This document shows, one piece after another, positions 46,084 through 59,149 of a stretch of 64,000 nucleotides of DNA. Below the pieces are notes generated by a model that saw only the letters and a program-made list of their open reading frames with translations, made no database searches and was not told where the DNA came from. The position numbers and the translations under genes were made by a program. The stretch is taken from the NCBI GenBank assembly GCA_963693085.1, contig OY856410.1:890829835-890893834 (forward strand), written 5' to 3'. The first letter of the stretch is position 1. Every line of letters starts with the position of its first letter. The DNA comes from Alisma plantago-aquatica. Lineage: Eukaryota; Streptophyta; Magnoliopsida; Alismatales; Alismataceae.

Positions 46084-49004
46084 TGTTAGAGTCATTAGTT
46101 TATTATGTATATGGGATCAAGTATACTTATGCCATTATGGTTTGAGTCTGCTTCATTATAACTTTTCCCCTCTCCTATACAGGAGCATGGTTTTGTCTAA
46201 TAAATCATCACAATAAAGTTGATCTTACTTTCCTTATGGTATCAAATCTTTGATCCTAAATCTAACCCTAAAAATGAGGTGCCTCCTCCTGTGGGCGGTC
46301 ACCACCACTTCTTGACTCAGATGCCTTACATGCATCTTCCTGGCCTCCATAGTCATCTCTTCTCTTCTCCTTATTTTTAACTAAAAGTTCCTATTTTATC
46401 ATAATTCTATAGAGAAATAAAGGGAGGTTCCACATATGGACGACTACCATGTCTTTTTGGTTTGTCCACCCTCTAGGCATCTTATTGACCTCCATATCCA
46501 TCTTCTCTCTTCTTATTATTTCATAAGATTTGTCCATTAGCTTTCCAAACATGAAGAAGTGCATTACCATCATTGGTGCTGATCTTGAACATGTCTCTAT
46601 TCTTACCCTAAATCCTATACTAAGAACCAGAGGAGGTCATGTATGGGTCTAACCAATCACAATGACTTTATTGTACTCATCATCATATATCACCTTTATT
46701 GTGGAATCCTCTAGTGTGAAGCAAGTACTACCCTCAAGGAACTAGGCCATGATGTTCTAGAGAAGATACTCACAATCATGAAACCTTTTGGTCATGTTGC
46801 ACTGGTGTCTAATGCAAGTATCAAAGATTCCTTAACATTATCTTTAACACTACGTTTTTGTAACCTCTAGCCCTATATTTCCTATGGATTTATTTATATT
46901 GGATCTTCCATGGATTCCATGATGCCTTGTATAACTCCATGTCACTGAGCATGAACATCATATTCACCATCTGATCATGTCTCAAATTGCTAGACGCCTC
47001 CACATCCAAGATACAAGAAGTTGATGTGACAACCCCAATCCATTTTCTCCACAAACTCTATTTCTCATGGCTCTTCTCCCATGGTTAATTGTATATGAAT
47101 AAATAATTTCAAAAATGATGAGACACTCATCGTGAGGGTATTATGGGACAATTTCACGCCATGTGCATGTGTTCATTGATATTCGAATCAATTGTGTCTA
47201 AATAAGGTCAAGGACCTTGACATCAAAGCCTTCATCGATATGTGAACTATTCTTGCTAATTTTAGGCCCTTCGTTGCCAACTCAATACTTCCCCTCTTGC
47301 CTCCAAAGCCTCTCTAAGACCTAGAACTCACCACCACCACTCCTCTAAGATGTTTCATGTCTATTTCCAATCAGATCTATGTTCTAATGTTTGAGCTAAT
47401 CTATACCATACGGGCTCCACCTCTTCTACAATTGTCAATCTAACAGATAGAAATATGTTCTTTTTGAACTGCACATAGATCTATTTACCTTTTTACCCAA
47501 ATACATTTAATTCAACCATGTCATGCATTGACTCGTATTATTAGTTATATGAATGACAACAGTCCATTCCATGTGATTGCCTTCAATTTTCCTATAAAAA
47601 TGCAACAAATAAAAGATCTCGTGCTAGTATATAAACATTATCAAAGGAGAAGGGACCACACTATTTCTCATCCTCTCCATGTGGTTTCCATGACCTACAT
47701 GACTGATAGGCTTTACTTAAGTAGGTATTTCCATGTTATATATCATAATGCCTACATTCATGTGATTTTTTATCCTATCGTTTCTAAAGTTGAGTAGTTC
47801 TTCCTTTCTTATATCTTTCCTACTATGCATAAATTCCAGTAAAGCCTCCTTTTCTCTTAGTTTATTACCTTGGTTCATTTTGGTAGTGATATTTATTATA
47901 AGTGGGTATCATAGTACATCTCTACTACTACAATTGACACATAGAGCTAGCAGCAAGCCAACAAGCATCTTAACAATGTTAGTGGCAATGCAACCAATTG
48001 ACCAAGAAGACCCTTATTATAGTCGATCCACCCACAACCACATATATATTCATTATGGTTGGTGTGAGGGAGAGATATATTGGAGAAATGAAGATCAGTC
48101 ATCCAACCATGTTACCTAGTTTTTACATATACGTATGAGTTTTGTTGACCCCTAAAATAGTGTTCTTTCCTATAGTTTCATGTCTCAAATACAATGCCCA
48201 CCTACTAAAGTGCAATATTCCTGTAGTGTTGTTCTTATCCCAAATAGTACACATGAATATGGTATTGGTCCTTATTGTGCAGAACTACTTCAACAACAAT
48301 GGAGATTTACATGACTTCTTTGCATATTGTTCCACCATCATCTACTTTGAATGCTAGCTATAAATTCCAATGTTCATTCATGATTATTGATGTAGGTCTA
48401 GTAATCATCAATTTAGGAGGCATCCCATCAGTGTTATTTCTTCTATCTTAGTGCTCTCTTTTTCAAGGGGTGAAAATGTGAGGTTTGAAGAGAATAATTT
48501 TCTTCCCCTTCCCTGATAACCATGATAGACACCAGATGCTTGAGAGGGTGGAAAATCCAAGGTGTAAGTTGTTAATCAAACCTGGGTCCCTTCGTGAGGC
48601 TATGACATGATTGACCACTTGAATGACTCCTTTTTTGGGGGGGGGCACTAGAAAATGTGCTTCCTTCTTTCTGTCTATTATATTATTCAAGGTGAGTGTT
48701 ATAGTGCTTCAATTGTTGCATGGCAAGATGTAGTGGGAGATCATTTCTTGTTTTAGAGATCAATTTCTTGTATGGTATATTGTTGTTTTTACTTTGTATG
48801 TATTAGAAATCTAGACATTTGTTTCACTCATGGTTTAACTCAAGATGGAGTTTTAGAGTTATTAGTTAATTATGTATATGGATCCAAGTATTCTTGCTCC
48901 ATTAGGGATTGAGTTTGCTTCCTTGTAAGTGCCCCCTATCCTATATGTAGTACTGGGGTTTTGTCTAATAGATCATCTCATTAGCTTCCATCCTATTTTC
49001 CACA
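46084..49004 (+). mobile_element. Short-LTR retrotransposon nested in element D
   Basis: A 2.9 kb element with a left LTR (46084-46236, ~153 bp) and right LTR (48851-49004, 154 bp). The LTRs share TTAGAG-ATTAGTT, TATGTATATGG and GGTTTTGTCTAATA. A primer binding site relic TGGTATCAAATC follows the left LTR with no gap (46237-46248), and CAAGATGGAG precedes the right LTR. Flanking CTCTA duplications are perfect, and host RT reading resumes across the removed element. The ~2.6 kb internal region has no recognisable gag or pol motif, so it is a non-autonomous or badly decayed element. It carries a tRNA-like patch at 48570-48643. Confidence 0.85.
48570..48643 (-). mobile_element. tRNA-like SINE fragment, minus strand
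   Basis: The complement resembles the tRNA-like head of the SINE at 52609: GGAGTCATTCAAGTGGTC for the A-box region, then CACGAAGGGACCCAGGTTTGAT for the loop and B box. Spacing and order match. The body and tail are not clearly conserved, so it is an older or partial copy inside the short-LTR element. Confidence 0.55.
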
Positions 49005-49469
49005 CTCTAAAGTAGTAAAATACGAAGAGGGAGAATCTATAGATAATCACCTTTATAGAGTAATTATTGGTGATCTTCTATATCTCATATACTACAGATC
49101 TAGTACATCTTTCTCTATAGGACAGTGTGAATGATTTCATTCCAACCGTAAAATCATCCCATATATAAATTGTAATGCACATTCTTGGATAGCTCTCTAC
49201 TCTTCTTGATTTTGATTTTAGGTTTCCTTTAGATCCTGACATTATATATATTACTTGTATTGATGATGAATATGTTGGTATTTAAATTGATAAAAAGAGT
49301 AAGAGTGACATGATTTATCCTTTCAAATGCACTAGACTTTTTTTATATCAAGAAACACAACATTTTTTCACTTTTAAGAAGTGAATCTAGATACATGGTT
49401 GTTGGAATTTGTTGTGCTCAATATTTTTAGGATGAAACAATTTTCAAAATTCTACTATATAGACACACC

Positions 49470-49473
<4 letters not shown>

Positions 49474-49533
<60 letters not shown>
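49474..49533. repeat. (CA)n microsatellite
   Basis: About 30 uninterrupted CA units, followed by TA units (49534-49547). Read as protein it gives a histidine/threonine run with no meaning. Confidence 0.95.
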
Positions 49534-49547
<14 letters not shown>

Positions 49548-49954
49548 TGAGAGAGAGAGAGTCAGGATAGTGTACACTCAAGTGTACCGAACGGACCATA
49601 CACCTCAGTCCTGTTTAAAGATGTAGTAACTTTTTGAAAATTTTAAACCACTGATCTTCTTAAATATCTTATGAACATACTCTATAATAAATTTTAGCTC
49701 ATTCGATACTTATAGGTCATGCATCTAAAGGATGCAAGAATCATGTATTTCGAATAAGTTTTGTGAGTCAATTTGTTGCCCTTAGATGAGTGACTTACAC
49801 TCATCCAAATGAGCTCAAATTTTGTATGTGGCCTATTATTATTGTAACCATGAAGGTCAATGGATTGGATTTTGGAAAGACAAGGTCTAGATAGGCAAGC
49901 ATCATTGAGGTGTATGGTGTAATATGTACACTCGAGTGTATTCTAGCTTGACTC

Positions 49955-50028
<74 letters not shown>
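49534..50028. mobile_element. MITE-like insertion with microsatellite ends
   Basis: A ~400 bp body (49549-49965) has imperfect inverted ends. The left end reads GAGAGAGTCAGGATAGTGTACACTC and, after a gap, ACCATACACCTCA; the right end, complemented, reads GAGAGAGTCAAGCTAGAATACACTC and ACCATACACCTCA. TA runs lie outside both ends and a CT run lies inside the right one (49951-49991). The element interrupts RNase H of element D between 49473 and 50029. No coding capacity is seen. The superfamily is not clear. Confidence 0.72.
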
Positions 50029-50029
<1 letters not shown>

Positions 50030-52591
50030 ATGTCTCTAATGCAACTGGTTTTGTCTAAAATCATACATTTTATATTCGATCTAAACATATAAAAGTAAAA
50101 CATCATTTTCTTCATGACTAGTAAAAAAAATCAATTTTCCATTAACATGTGGAAAGTAAAAAAAGACTTGTACTCGTATTGGTAAATCATTATCTCTTGA
50201 ACAATTCTATTTCAGTAGAGATAGATTGCAATTGTTTACATTATTTTCTTGCATGTAAAATGGCTTTTTGTATAGATGTTATAATGATTTTATGATATTA
50301 TGCAAGGAGATTACATTTCACAATCATATATTTCATTTATGTCACAATTTGTTTCAGCTACTAACTATCATGCATTTTTCTATTCATTTGCTCATTTTTT
50401 GACACATTTCTTAACTTCCTCTCAAAATTCAATATGTTTCGGTAAAGTTAAAAATGAATTTTGTACATTCATTCTTTTTTAAAATTTACAAGATTAATAT
50501 CTCTATTTTTTGTTGCAGAATTTATTTGCTCAAGATGATATTTTTGATGCTAGTAATGTTTTTAATCAAACTCAGAGTTCTATATAAGAGAGGTTGCTCA
50601 CAAGCCAAGTTCTACTTAAATAAAATAAGAATTTGAAGACCACGAAGTACTTAAACTAAACATAGTAACTTTTTTAACAATTGACACTTCATTCAAGCTA
50701 AGAATTCGGCTGAGAGATACTCCAACTTATATATATGGATGCTCAATGTCTCATTTCTCTTTGCAACTTCCTTGTGTTCCTTGCCCACTTCTCTAGAAGC
50801 TTGTTTTCTCAAATTCCCTAAGTACTTTTTAAAGATATCGAGTAACAAAAAGACCGCTCAACTCTATCAATTTTTTCTTCTATCTCATCTTGAGATCTAC
50901 ATATATCTCATATTTCATATCTGGGAAGGCACCCAATGGTATGATGGCTTTTCTAACCTATTTTGAAGTCTGAGGAGTATTTTTTTTTAATTTCGATATA
51001 GTGTAGTGCTATACCAAGATTTGTATCCACATACCACTTTCTCATTTACCAGTTAATTCTTGTTCCACTATAGATGTCAACATCACCAAGTTTTTCAAGT
51101 TCCATACCATGGATGCATGATCAACCCTTACACACGCTCATCGTTTGCCAAAAATTCTACTCCAAACTCCACTAGGAGTACAAAGATTCTCTCACCATCA
51201 CGTCTTTAGTAACTAGTAAGAGAATTACTTTTGGTCATGAATATGTGCTCACCATTATTGGGATTTACAATAAAATATATTTAAACTGTCTTGATTCATT
51301 TTCTTGTAATTAATAAATACATTCTCCACCTATAAAGAATGGCCCATAAAAATTTGTAGATACATCATAATGGTTGGTGAAATATTCCAAGAAATCCAGA
51401 GTACTCCAATCAGTACTTAATTATCTCCCTTGTCTCTGCATATCAATTTTTTTTGTTTTAAATAACATTCTTATTTGACCAATCAAATATAAGGTTTCAT
51501 AGTTTAGATATCACAATATTTTTTTTCATTTCCCTAAAAATTCATTAAAGTATTTTAAGACTTGTCCTTAGGGAGAAGACCTAATTTAAATCATGTTTGC
51601 ATTGTAATTTTACACTACAAAAGCAGTTCACTTTTCAACCACAATATTTAATAGACTAATATGCATAATGAAGAATCCAGTGAGACTTTGAGAAGATGGG
51701 TTTGGAATTTTCCATAAATGGTATCATGGGAATCAACAAAAAGAGGATGAATCTAATCATGATACTCAAGAATATAAAACCACTACAAGATCTCCAACCT
51801 ACTTTTTGTGAGCATAAAAATTAACTTGGGGTGCATGTGTGGTTAAGAGTATCAAATAGGGTTTCATTTTGAGAATAAATTTCAAGCTATAAAATATATA
51901 GGTTCTCAAATAGAAAGACATCATCTTCATTACTTTATGAATACCCACATTTATCCTATTGTGGTTGAATTGATTCCTTCAATCCTTCATAAACTATGAT
52001 CAACCTCATCAACACCCATGATCAAATCATTGTGCCTACTTTGTCTCCCACATCAATATATTTTTGGATAATTAAATTTTGTTCGAATACCAATCACCAT
52101 GGAAGCTTTTGATCTTGATGTGATAGGGTTTTTCAAATGATACTACATCCCCTACTATATAAAATTCATTATTTTGGTGTTTATCTAGATGTAGAAAATA
52201 TTTTATTTTTTATTGGGTATTTGATATGTTTGTATTGTTTGTATGCTTTAGATTTATGTTTCACTATCATGTTATCTCATGAATGAGTAGTTTTGAATAA
52301 CATATTCTTGTGAGTTCTAACTATGCATGATCATATTTTTGTATTAGGACACTATTTCTATATCGAAATGGATGTATTTGGCCCATGTTGATACTCCTAT
52401 TATTTGCACTATTGATGATATTCATATTACATGTCTCTTTTATTCAATTAATCCTTTAAATTGGATAAATATACTTGTTCTTAAAGATAATTAACATCTT
52501 GACTCTATATTAGGCAGTCTTGCTTCATATTATCTTATATGTTCTTATTTCTCTACAGAATTATGGTTTTATATATGCCCTTCCACACTAT
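50029..52591. other. Element D RNase H tail and 3' region
   Basis: RNase H residues continue to about 50200. The rest has no recognised domain. In the SIRE lineage an additional envelope-like ORF can lie between pol and the 3' LTR, and the ~3 kb distance to the purine tract would allow it, but no conserved residue supports this here. Confidence 0.4.
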
Positions 52592-52608
52592 ATATTTAGT
52601 TCATAATC
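52592..52608. repeat. SINE target duplication, left
   Basis: ATATTTAGTTCATAATC, 17 bases, repeated exactly at 52843-52859. Confidence 0.95.
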
Positions 52609-52842
52609 GTCGGGGGGGAGTGGTTCAGGTGGTTCGAGCACGGGCCCCCTCATGAAGGGACCCGGGTTCGATACCCAGCGGCTACCCTTGAAGTGTTTAC
52701 CCATCACGCAGGTCGGCCAACTGTGCGCTTTAAATGGTTCCTGGGTTTGCGGGACGCCCAGGGACCCGCGAGTTTACGCCGCCTAGGGGGGTCACGAATG
52801 TGGCGCTTCTACGGGGGTGGTTCTCTCGTAAATCTAAAAAAA
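52609..52842 (+). mobile_element. tRNA-derived SINE with perfect 17-bp TSD
   Basis: 234 bp, strikingly GC-rich against its surroundings. The tRNA-like head has a pol III A box TGGTTCAGGTGG (52621-52632) and B box GGTTCGATACC (52665-52675), 44 bases apart. An unrelated body and a short A-rich tail (AAAAAAA at 52836-52842) follow. Perfect flanking duplications show target-primed insertion by LINE machinery and suggest a recent event. It is not a tRNA gene: no cloverleaf 3' half with acceptor pairing follows the B box. Confidence 0.93.
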
Positions 52843-53333
52843 ATATTTAGTTCATAATCACTTAAATTTTTTTTACATTTTTGTTTGACATGATGATCCT
52901 CCTATACTAATTTCTTTGATCAAGGAGCACTATACATTAAGGATGATCTAACATACAATTTCCTTATTCTTACTACCTTGTATTTCCTTTAAAATGTAGA
53001 TATAGAAGATAGAATAAAAAGAAAATTGAATTCCAAGAATTTTTTATTCATGTACACAATTTATTGTGATTGTGATTCTTTTTTCTCTATTCTATATAAG
53101 ATGTGTTCCTAATTTTTAACATACAAAAAATGTTTTGATGACATAATTTCTAATGCACCACTCTTAGAAATGGAATTATGATTCCACATCATTAAGGTAA
53201 CTCACTAACATGTTCTTTTGTTCCACCAAATTTGCATATACAATATTAGAAGGACATCGTATGGTCTTCAAATTCAGGTACATATTCTTTTGATCATTTT
53301 TTTTCTTTTTCTTAGATAATATGTTTTACTATT

Positions 53334-53344
53334 AAAAAGGAGAT
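53334..53344 (+). promoter_or_regulatory. Polypurine tract before an LTR start
   Basis: AAAAAGGAGAT followed by TGTTGACCC closely mirrors the element C junction (AAAAAGGGGGAGAT then TGTTGGCTA). Downstream, CTATTTTGATAAT also parallels element C's TTTGTTTTGATAAT. Confidence 0.75.
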
Positions 53345-54300
53345 TGTTGACCCAAAGGAAACACATACACCTATTTTGATAATTAAAATATTTCACATTT
53401 TCTATTTTAACTATTTTATTGTGTGTCTCAAGATGACGTTAGTTAGAAGAATATTCATCTGGATAGTTATTGAAAGTTCTTTTATATGTTTTATTTACAA
53501 CAAAATGTGAAACATGTAAAATGTCCCTTTTTATATTATCTTGAAAGGAAAATTGTGTCTAATATTTGAAGAAATCTTACCCTTAATTAGGATCCTACCA
53601 AACTATTAGCCATGATAACTTCAAATATAAAATAATTTAGACCTAGGATTAATTTTTTGGTGAATAAATCAATGTGTATATTTTGGTTTAAACTCTTCAT
53701 TTGAATGTGATGATGGTAGATAAAAGTTTCAGCTCAACTGAGAGATGATCGACAAAGTTACGTGTCAACCAAAATCCTTGTTTGACTGGACATCATATTG
53801 TCTGAATTTCCAATTCAGAATATGGGTAGTTAAATCAACACTAAAAATGCAAATTAGTTTATTTGTTTTTTACAATCTATTTTATACGTGTTCAATCAAA
53901 AATCACATTTTGACTGAAGTATATCTTATTTGAAGTATTAGTTCTATTGAGAAGCACATTTGAGTGCATAATTGTGCACTAGATGTTTTTTTCTACTCAA
54001 CCAATGACTCTGTGGTGAATAGATGATGTAGGGAATCCCTAAAATAACCTTAGTGCAATCATTTAAGTATGAACTATCTAGAGAAATCCCAAAAAAACTT
54101 AATCCATAAAACAACATTGATGATTTCTATAATAGCTATTTTTTCTTTAAAGTTTCTATGGTGCTCAAGTTAGAGATTACATTTATAGTATCAATTTAAG
54201 AAGTTTGTAATAAAATTCCTTATGTTTTTATTGTAAATTTCTTTCCCTAATCTAGTTACCTTTTTATGTGATTGTATTGAAGATTCTTTAAGATGAGTGA
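53345..54300 (+). repeat. SIRE-like LTR, decayed; right edge uncertain
   Basis: The LTR begins TGTTGACCC. Degenerate hairpin-like words (CTCAACTGAG, TGTCTGAATTTCCAATTCAGA) at 53725-53830 sit where element C has its hairpins. No clean CA end or primer binding site was found, so the right edge is a guess. It may serve as the 3' LTR of element D and the 5' LTR of element E. Confidence 0.5.
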
Positions 54301-54859
54301 GAACCAAGTTACTAGATGTAAGGAAGGTTCCCTTAAGTGATGGAAATCATCCATGGCCAACAAAATAGGATTTATGGTGATCTTGTGTCAACATCAAAAA
54401 AAAGAAGATTTGTGGTTTCTAATTATCCAATGTGAAGGAAAAAATTGGTGATATCATGTAGCAAAGAAATAAACAAAAGATCAGTTGATATTTTTTAAGC
54501 GTGTTTTATAGTTGTTATATTGTATTACTCTCTAACTATTTTATGCTTATTGTATTGTATTACCCATTGATCAATTATACTTCATGAGATTGTTTTCCAA
54601 ATATGTTGGTTGAAAATCCTATTAGGTGTGTATGTATGGGTTTTTTGTGAGTTTTAAATCACTTTAAATTTCAGTTGTTATCCTTCTTCTACCCTATCTT
54701 GGTTTGTTTATCGATGAATTTGCAAGTAATGGCCTATCATGTTTATGTTTTGATACATGTCTAGAGGAGACTATTAACACCCCTATAGACTCTTATTTCA
54801 TCTTATTCAATAAACTCGTGTTAAAAATGCTCATATTTAAAGAATTCAACTAAAAATAT

Positions 54860-57800
54860 TTGTTGCTATAAGTGCTACATGAAGGGCCACTTTAGGAGTA
54901 ATGATAAATTGAAAAATAATAATAAGAAGAAGGAAGGAAGATGGTTGAAAGGTCAAAATTCAAATCGAGCAATATGGGACTTAGATGAAAATGACTCCTC
55001 ACAAAATAATTGTTGCAAAAAATAGAAATGTAATTTTGTGGAATTTTTAATACAAAATTTGATGTTTCAATGAACTATAAGAGGTAGATCAAAATTTATT
55101 TTGTAGAGATGCATTAGTACGATTGATAAATAAGATTTTTTCCACCCAAATTGTTTTATGGCCAAGAAAATCAAGCTACATGCCAAATTGAGTTCATGTA
55201 TATCACATATGGTCCCTAGAGACCTAGAGGATATTAAACCATATTATCTTTCTCATGTCACAAAAACAATGATTTATCTTCTTAAATCTTTGATTTTAAA
55301 ATCCAACATAGCCATTCTCCTAAAAGGAACAAATCCCTTAAATCTCTTCGTAGTTTCTCCCTGTGTGAAGTTTAATTAATACCATTCAATATTCTGAAAG
55401 AATCTAAAATATCCAAAACTAGTATTCCTAAATCATACTCTTTTCATACAAAAGATGAGAGAAAAAATACAATTCATAAAAGGAAACAATGAGGAACAAA
55501 AACCAAATCATATTCAACTCTTAGTAGAAATCTTCAAATAGTTGCAACTTTTTGAACTACATCCAATATCAATATTTAAACAAATTGGAGGATGCATATT
55601 AGGATACAACTAAAATCACACTTCCAAGTATGAATATGTCTTCTTGAGGATCTAATCACTCCTTCCTAATTTTCTTGACAATTTTGGTAACAATTACACA
55701 CAACTTAGTCATAGTTATCATATGAAGAGGCTTCCAAAAGACAATGTTGTCTAGGTACTATGACTAACATGCATGGACCTACATGAAGTGAGGAACTAAA
55801 ATGCTTTTTTTTGGGTGCATACTAGAATAGAATGGGTTTTATAAAGTGGGTTCCCTAAGCATATTACAAGAGACACATAGTGATGTGTTTCAGTCACTGA
55901 GAAAAATAATATGTTAGTCATGTTTTTTGAATATTGTATATGTAAGTGTTGCGATAGATAATGTTGAAAGTTTAGTGTTTATCCAAAAAAATTTCTAGTA
56001 GATGGTTTCCATCATAAACTGATTCAGTTAAGCCAATTGGGTGACAAGAAATCTTTTACTTCGATAGAATTTGTTTTAGAATATAAACCTATGAGGTTAT
56101 ACTAGAATGCAAAAAGAATGGTAATATGTACACAATTCAACTTAACTCTATGCTTTCCTCAAGAGGGAAGGTCATACTTGAGGGGAGACAAGATGCACAT
56201 ACTTGGCATCACATTCCCATACATATCCATGTGGATTTTGTTATGAAATAACTAAGAAGGACTAGGTATGTGTCTTATCTAGTATCAACTTTTATAAGAA
56301 TGGTGAATGCAAGCCATATGCACAAAGGAAAGAGTGCATTCAATTAGAAACGTAGTCCAATGCCTCAAAAATATTGGAACTTGTACATACTAATGTAGTT
56401 GTACCTATGAAAACTAAATCCATTGGAAGACATAAGTCTTGTCAACTATCTTGGGTAATTATTGTATGCTTAAATGAGTTGATTTATCATTCCTAAAGGT
56501 GATAGCTTGTAGAATTTTAACAAATTTAATAAATTCATAGAGAATAAATTCCATATAAGATTAGGTCTGTGTACATTATCATGGAGTTGAATTTGAGAAT
56601 GACTCATGTGAGAGTTTGTGATGGCAAAGGGTACATGAACATTTACCCAATCCTCAAACATTTGAGCAACTTGGCGTGGCAAATAAAATATTTGGTACCT
56701 TAAAGAAACGGTCCTACTAATATTCTGTAATGCCTTTCTACCTAAAATAAATACTAGGAAGAATCCATGCTACAATATATTATTCTATATTCATCATGAA
56801 TATAAAGTTACTCCACATGTACTATGGCATAGACACAATACTTAGAATAGACTTTTTTGTGTTTTTCTATGATTTTGTTATGTTGTGAATACTGTAGGTA
56901 AAATTAATAGTTTGATGCTAAATCATACAATTTTTTTGGTAAATTTACTAACAATAAATCATGTTCATTTTAGTAATATATTATCTTTTTACAGAGATAT
57001 CATTCTATTTAATTTTCATAATATTAACCCCACTATTACAAAGGGGATACATATTGATCTTTCCTATGACATCATTCCATATTTGAAGGAGTAAAGTATT
57101 GAAGAGAAAGTGAGGACTAATGAACCACTTTTGGATAATAAGGGGGAAGATAAAATTATTTTATCCAAGCTTGTTGAAGGAACATTTGAATGATGTCATA
57201 GTCAAGATATACACAAGACAGAGCCAAAATGTTCAATCTAGTTCAACATGCAACTGAAATATTTTATGGTTCCTAACCTAATGATATTTCAATACTTTTC
57301 TATATATCAACCTAGAAAGTTTATCAAGAACCATGTATGAGATCTAGTTCCCTACCCTAAAAATTGATATGTATTGGTACTAGTTGGGTCTTCAAGAACA
57401 AAGTAGATGAGAATTATAGAGTCATCAGAAATTAAGCATGGTCAATTTTTCAAGGTTATAGTCTATGCAAACGCATAAACTTTGGCGAGTCTTATGCACT
57501 TATTGTTAAGATTTAGTCAATTAGATTACTATTATATTTTGATTTTATCTTTCAGTTAGATATCTGTCATATGGTTTTATAGTGTTCCTTCTTGAATGGG
57601 GTCATTTATGAGAGAGTTTGTCAAAAACCTCCTATATATGAGGATATTGAAAATCTAGCACAAGTGATTAAAATGGGAAAATCTCAATAGGGTCTTAAGT
57701 AAGATCTAAGAACATGGTTTGATTAGTCAAAAGACTTTTGTGGATCATTCTTATGTACCAAGTCAACATAGACTACTTACTTAATGAGAAATAAACAAAT

Positions 57801-57900
57801 AATGTTTGTGCAATTCACATTTTTGTTGATGTTAACATTTTTTTGAAAGAGAATTTTCTATAAAGAAACCCACTATATCAAGATAAGCCATACATTATCT
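54860..57900 (+). pseudogene. Element E: decayed SIRE-like gag-pol
   Basis: Gag zinc knuckle relic at 54867-54910 (CYKCYMKGHFRSND, last cysteine lost) followed by a KGQNS...IWDLDENDSS acidic stretch as in element C gag. GAG-pre-integrase-like residues appear at about 56000 (VDGFHHKLIQLSQL). The integrase start is near 56370 (ELVHTNVV-PMKTKSIGRHK). RT traces lie at 57300-57660 (DLVPYPKN, then IYERVCQKPPIYED-like). Stops and shifts throughout. Same lineage as elements C and D but clearly older than C. Confidence 0.7.
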
Positions 57901-59149
57901 AAGATTTTGGGAAAAATCAATAAATGAAGAATCCAAGTAGATACTATGTACAACAAAACTATACATGTAAAATTGGAAGCATATTAAACTCTCCAACATG
58001 TGTTCCGCCCATTTGCACTTGAACAAATAGCTTTTACACAAAACCAACCCACAAACTCGTGATCCACTTGCAAAGAAGAGACTATATGTGTTATCTCCTG
58101 CATTCCCTTGATACACAACTTCATATGACTATGTTGTTCTTAAAATGGTTCCACATGTCGAAATTTGCTTCTAGAAATTGATTACATTATGGTATTGGGT
58201 GGAAACCTCACACTCAGATACATAACTGGGGAAACCAATGTCTTTCCTACACAACAACCTAAACCAAAGTAGAATTTAACAAATTATGAAACATAATAAG
58301 AAGAAATTCAAGGGTGAAAGATATCCCCAAATCCAAGTGAAATAAAAATACATGACTACAAGCCAGAAAAAAGGAAATGTGTATAAAAACCAGAGTCTGG
58401 GAAACCATCACTATGAAATGAAACACCAAAACCCTCAAACCAAACAATTATCATCATGACATCACTACCTAGGGAAAGCCATCCCCCTTATGTATCTACC
58501 TTTGAGAAAACAAATCGAGCCTTGTTATGTCTAGTCTTAAGACCATCCACCATAAGAAATCAATAGAGAGGAAGGTGGTATAGAAAGGGGTGGAGATAGA
58601 ATGCCTTATCAGCCTCTTGTGTGCCTAGCTTGGGAACTAAGATGCCCAAAGTGAGAATGGGGCAATGCCACATCACTCTCTCATCCCAGTGGGTCTCACC
58701 CTTTGTGGGATCCTTAGTGATGATGGAAAGTGGAAGATCACCCCTTTCTCCCAAGCATGTTACTCAAAACAAAGACTTTTCCCTAATGTTGAAGATGTGT
58801 GTAAGGATGCACTAAAAATAATGGCCTAAATTTGAAACGAGCGTGGTGTTTGATATCTTTCTTCCTATTTGCTTGATCAATAAAATTAACAATTGAACAT
58901 GAATAAACCAACATAAGTTCGCAAAAGACTTTATAAAGATATATATAATACATTATTGCAAACAAATTAGCATACCAGTGTCTTGTTACACCTATATATC
59001 AAATATTAGAATTGTATGAAATTTCATTGTAATCTTTAGATATCACTGACCACTTATTTATTGAGGAATCATCTGTCCACTTCTTTACCTCACTACATCA
59101 ACACAATTATATAACTTTGCACTGGTTTTTATGCACGATTTCAGTTAGA
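57901..59149. other. Unassigned insertion or decayed sequence within element E
   Basis: The RT end expected here is not recognisable. Open frames at 57895-58116 and 58560-58754 (minus) show no known motif. Since RNase H resumes at 59150 in the same orientation, this segment may be an insertion of unknown type. Confidence 0.35.

Larger units (their letters stand above)
44440..53344 (+). mobile_element. Element D: old SIRE-like copia remnant, interrupted
   Basis: Plus-strand remains of a SIRE-like copia element. Integrase core traces (KIYFFVVIMS, then IIRFDHDGEF) lie at about 44500-44680. RT traces (NQQEGIALLRL, IYVGCITL, FVMSLSEK) lie at 45400-46083 and resume at 49010 (KYEEGESIDNHLYRVIIGDL). 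RNase H traces (PLDPDI, CIDDEYVG, YMVVGICCAQYF) lie at 49200-49473 and resume at 50029 (RSKHIKVKHHFL). It then runs to the purine tract and LTR start at 53334-53345. Stops and frameshifts are numerous. It was later hit by the short-LTR element, the MITE-like insertion and the SINE. Confidence 0.75.

Noticed and set aside
49381..49626. 81-residue open frame with a histidine-threonine run
   Set aside because: It is RNase H remnant read into a (CA)n microsatellite.
52609..52690. tRNA gene
   Set aside because: A and B boxes are present but there is no acceptor stem pairing; flanking duplications and an A tail show a SINE.
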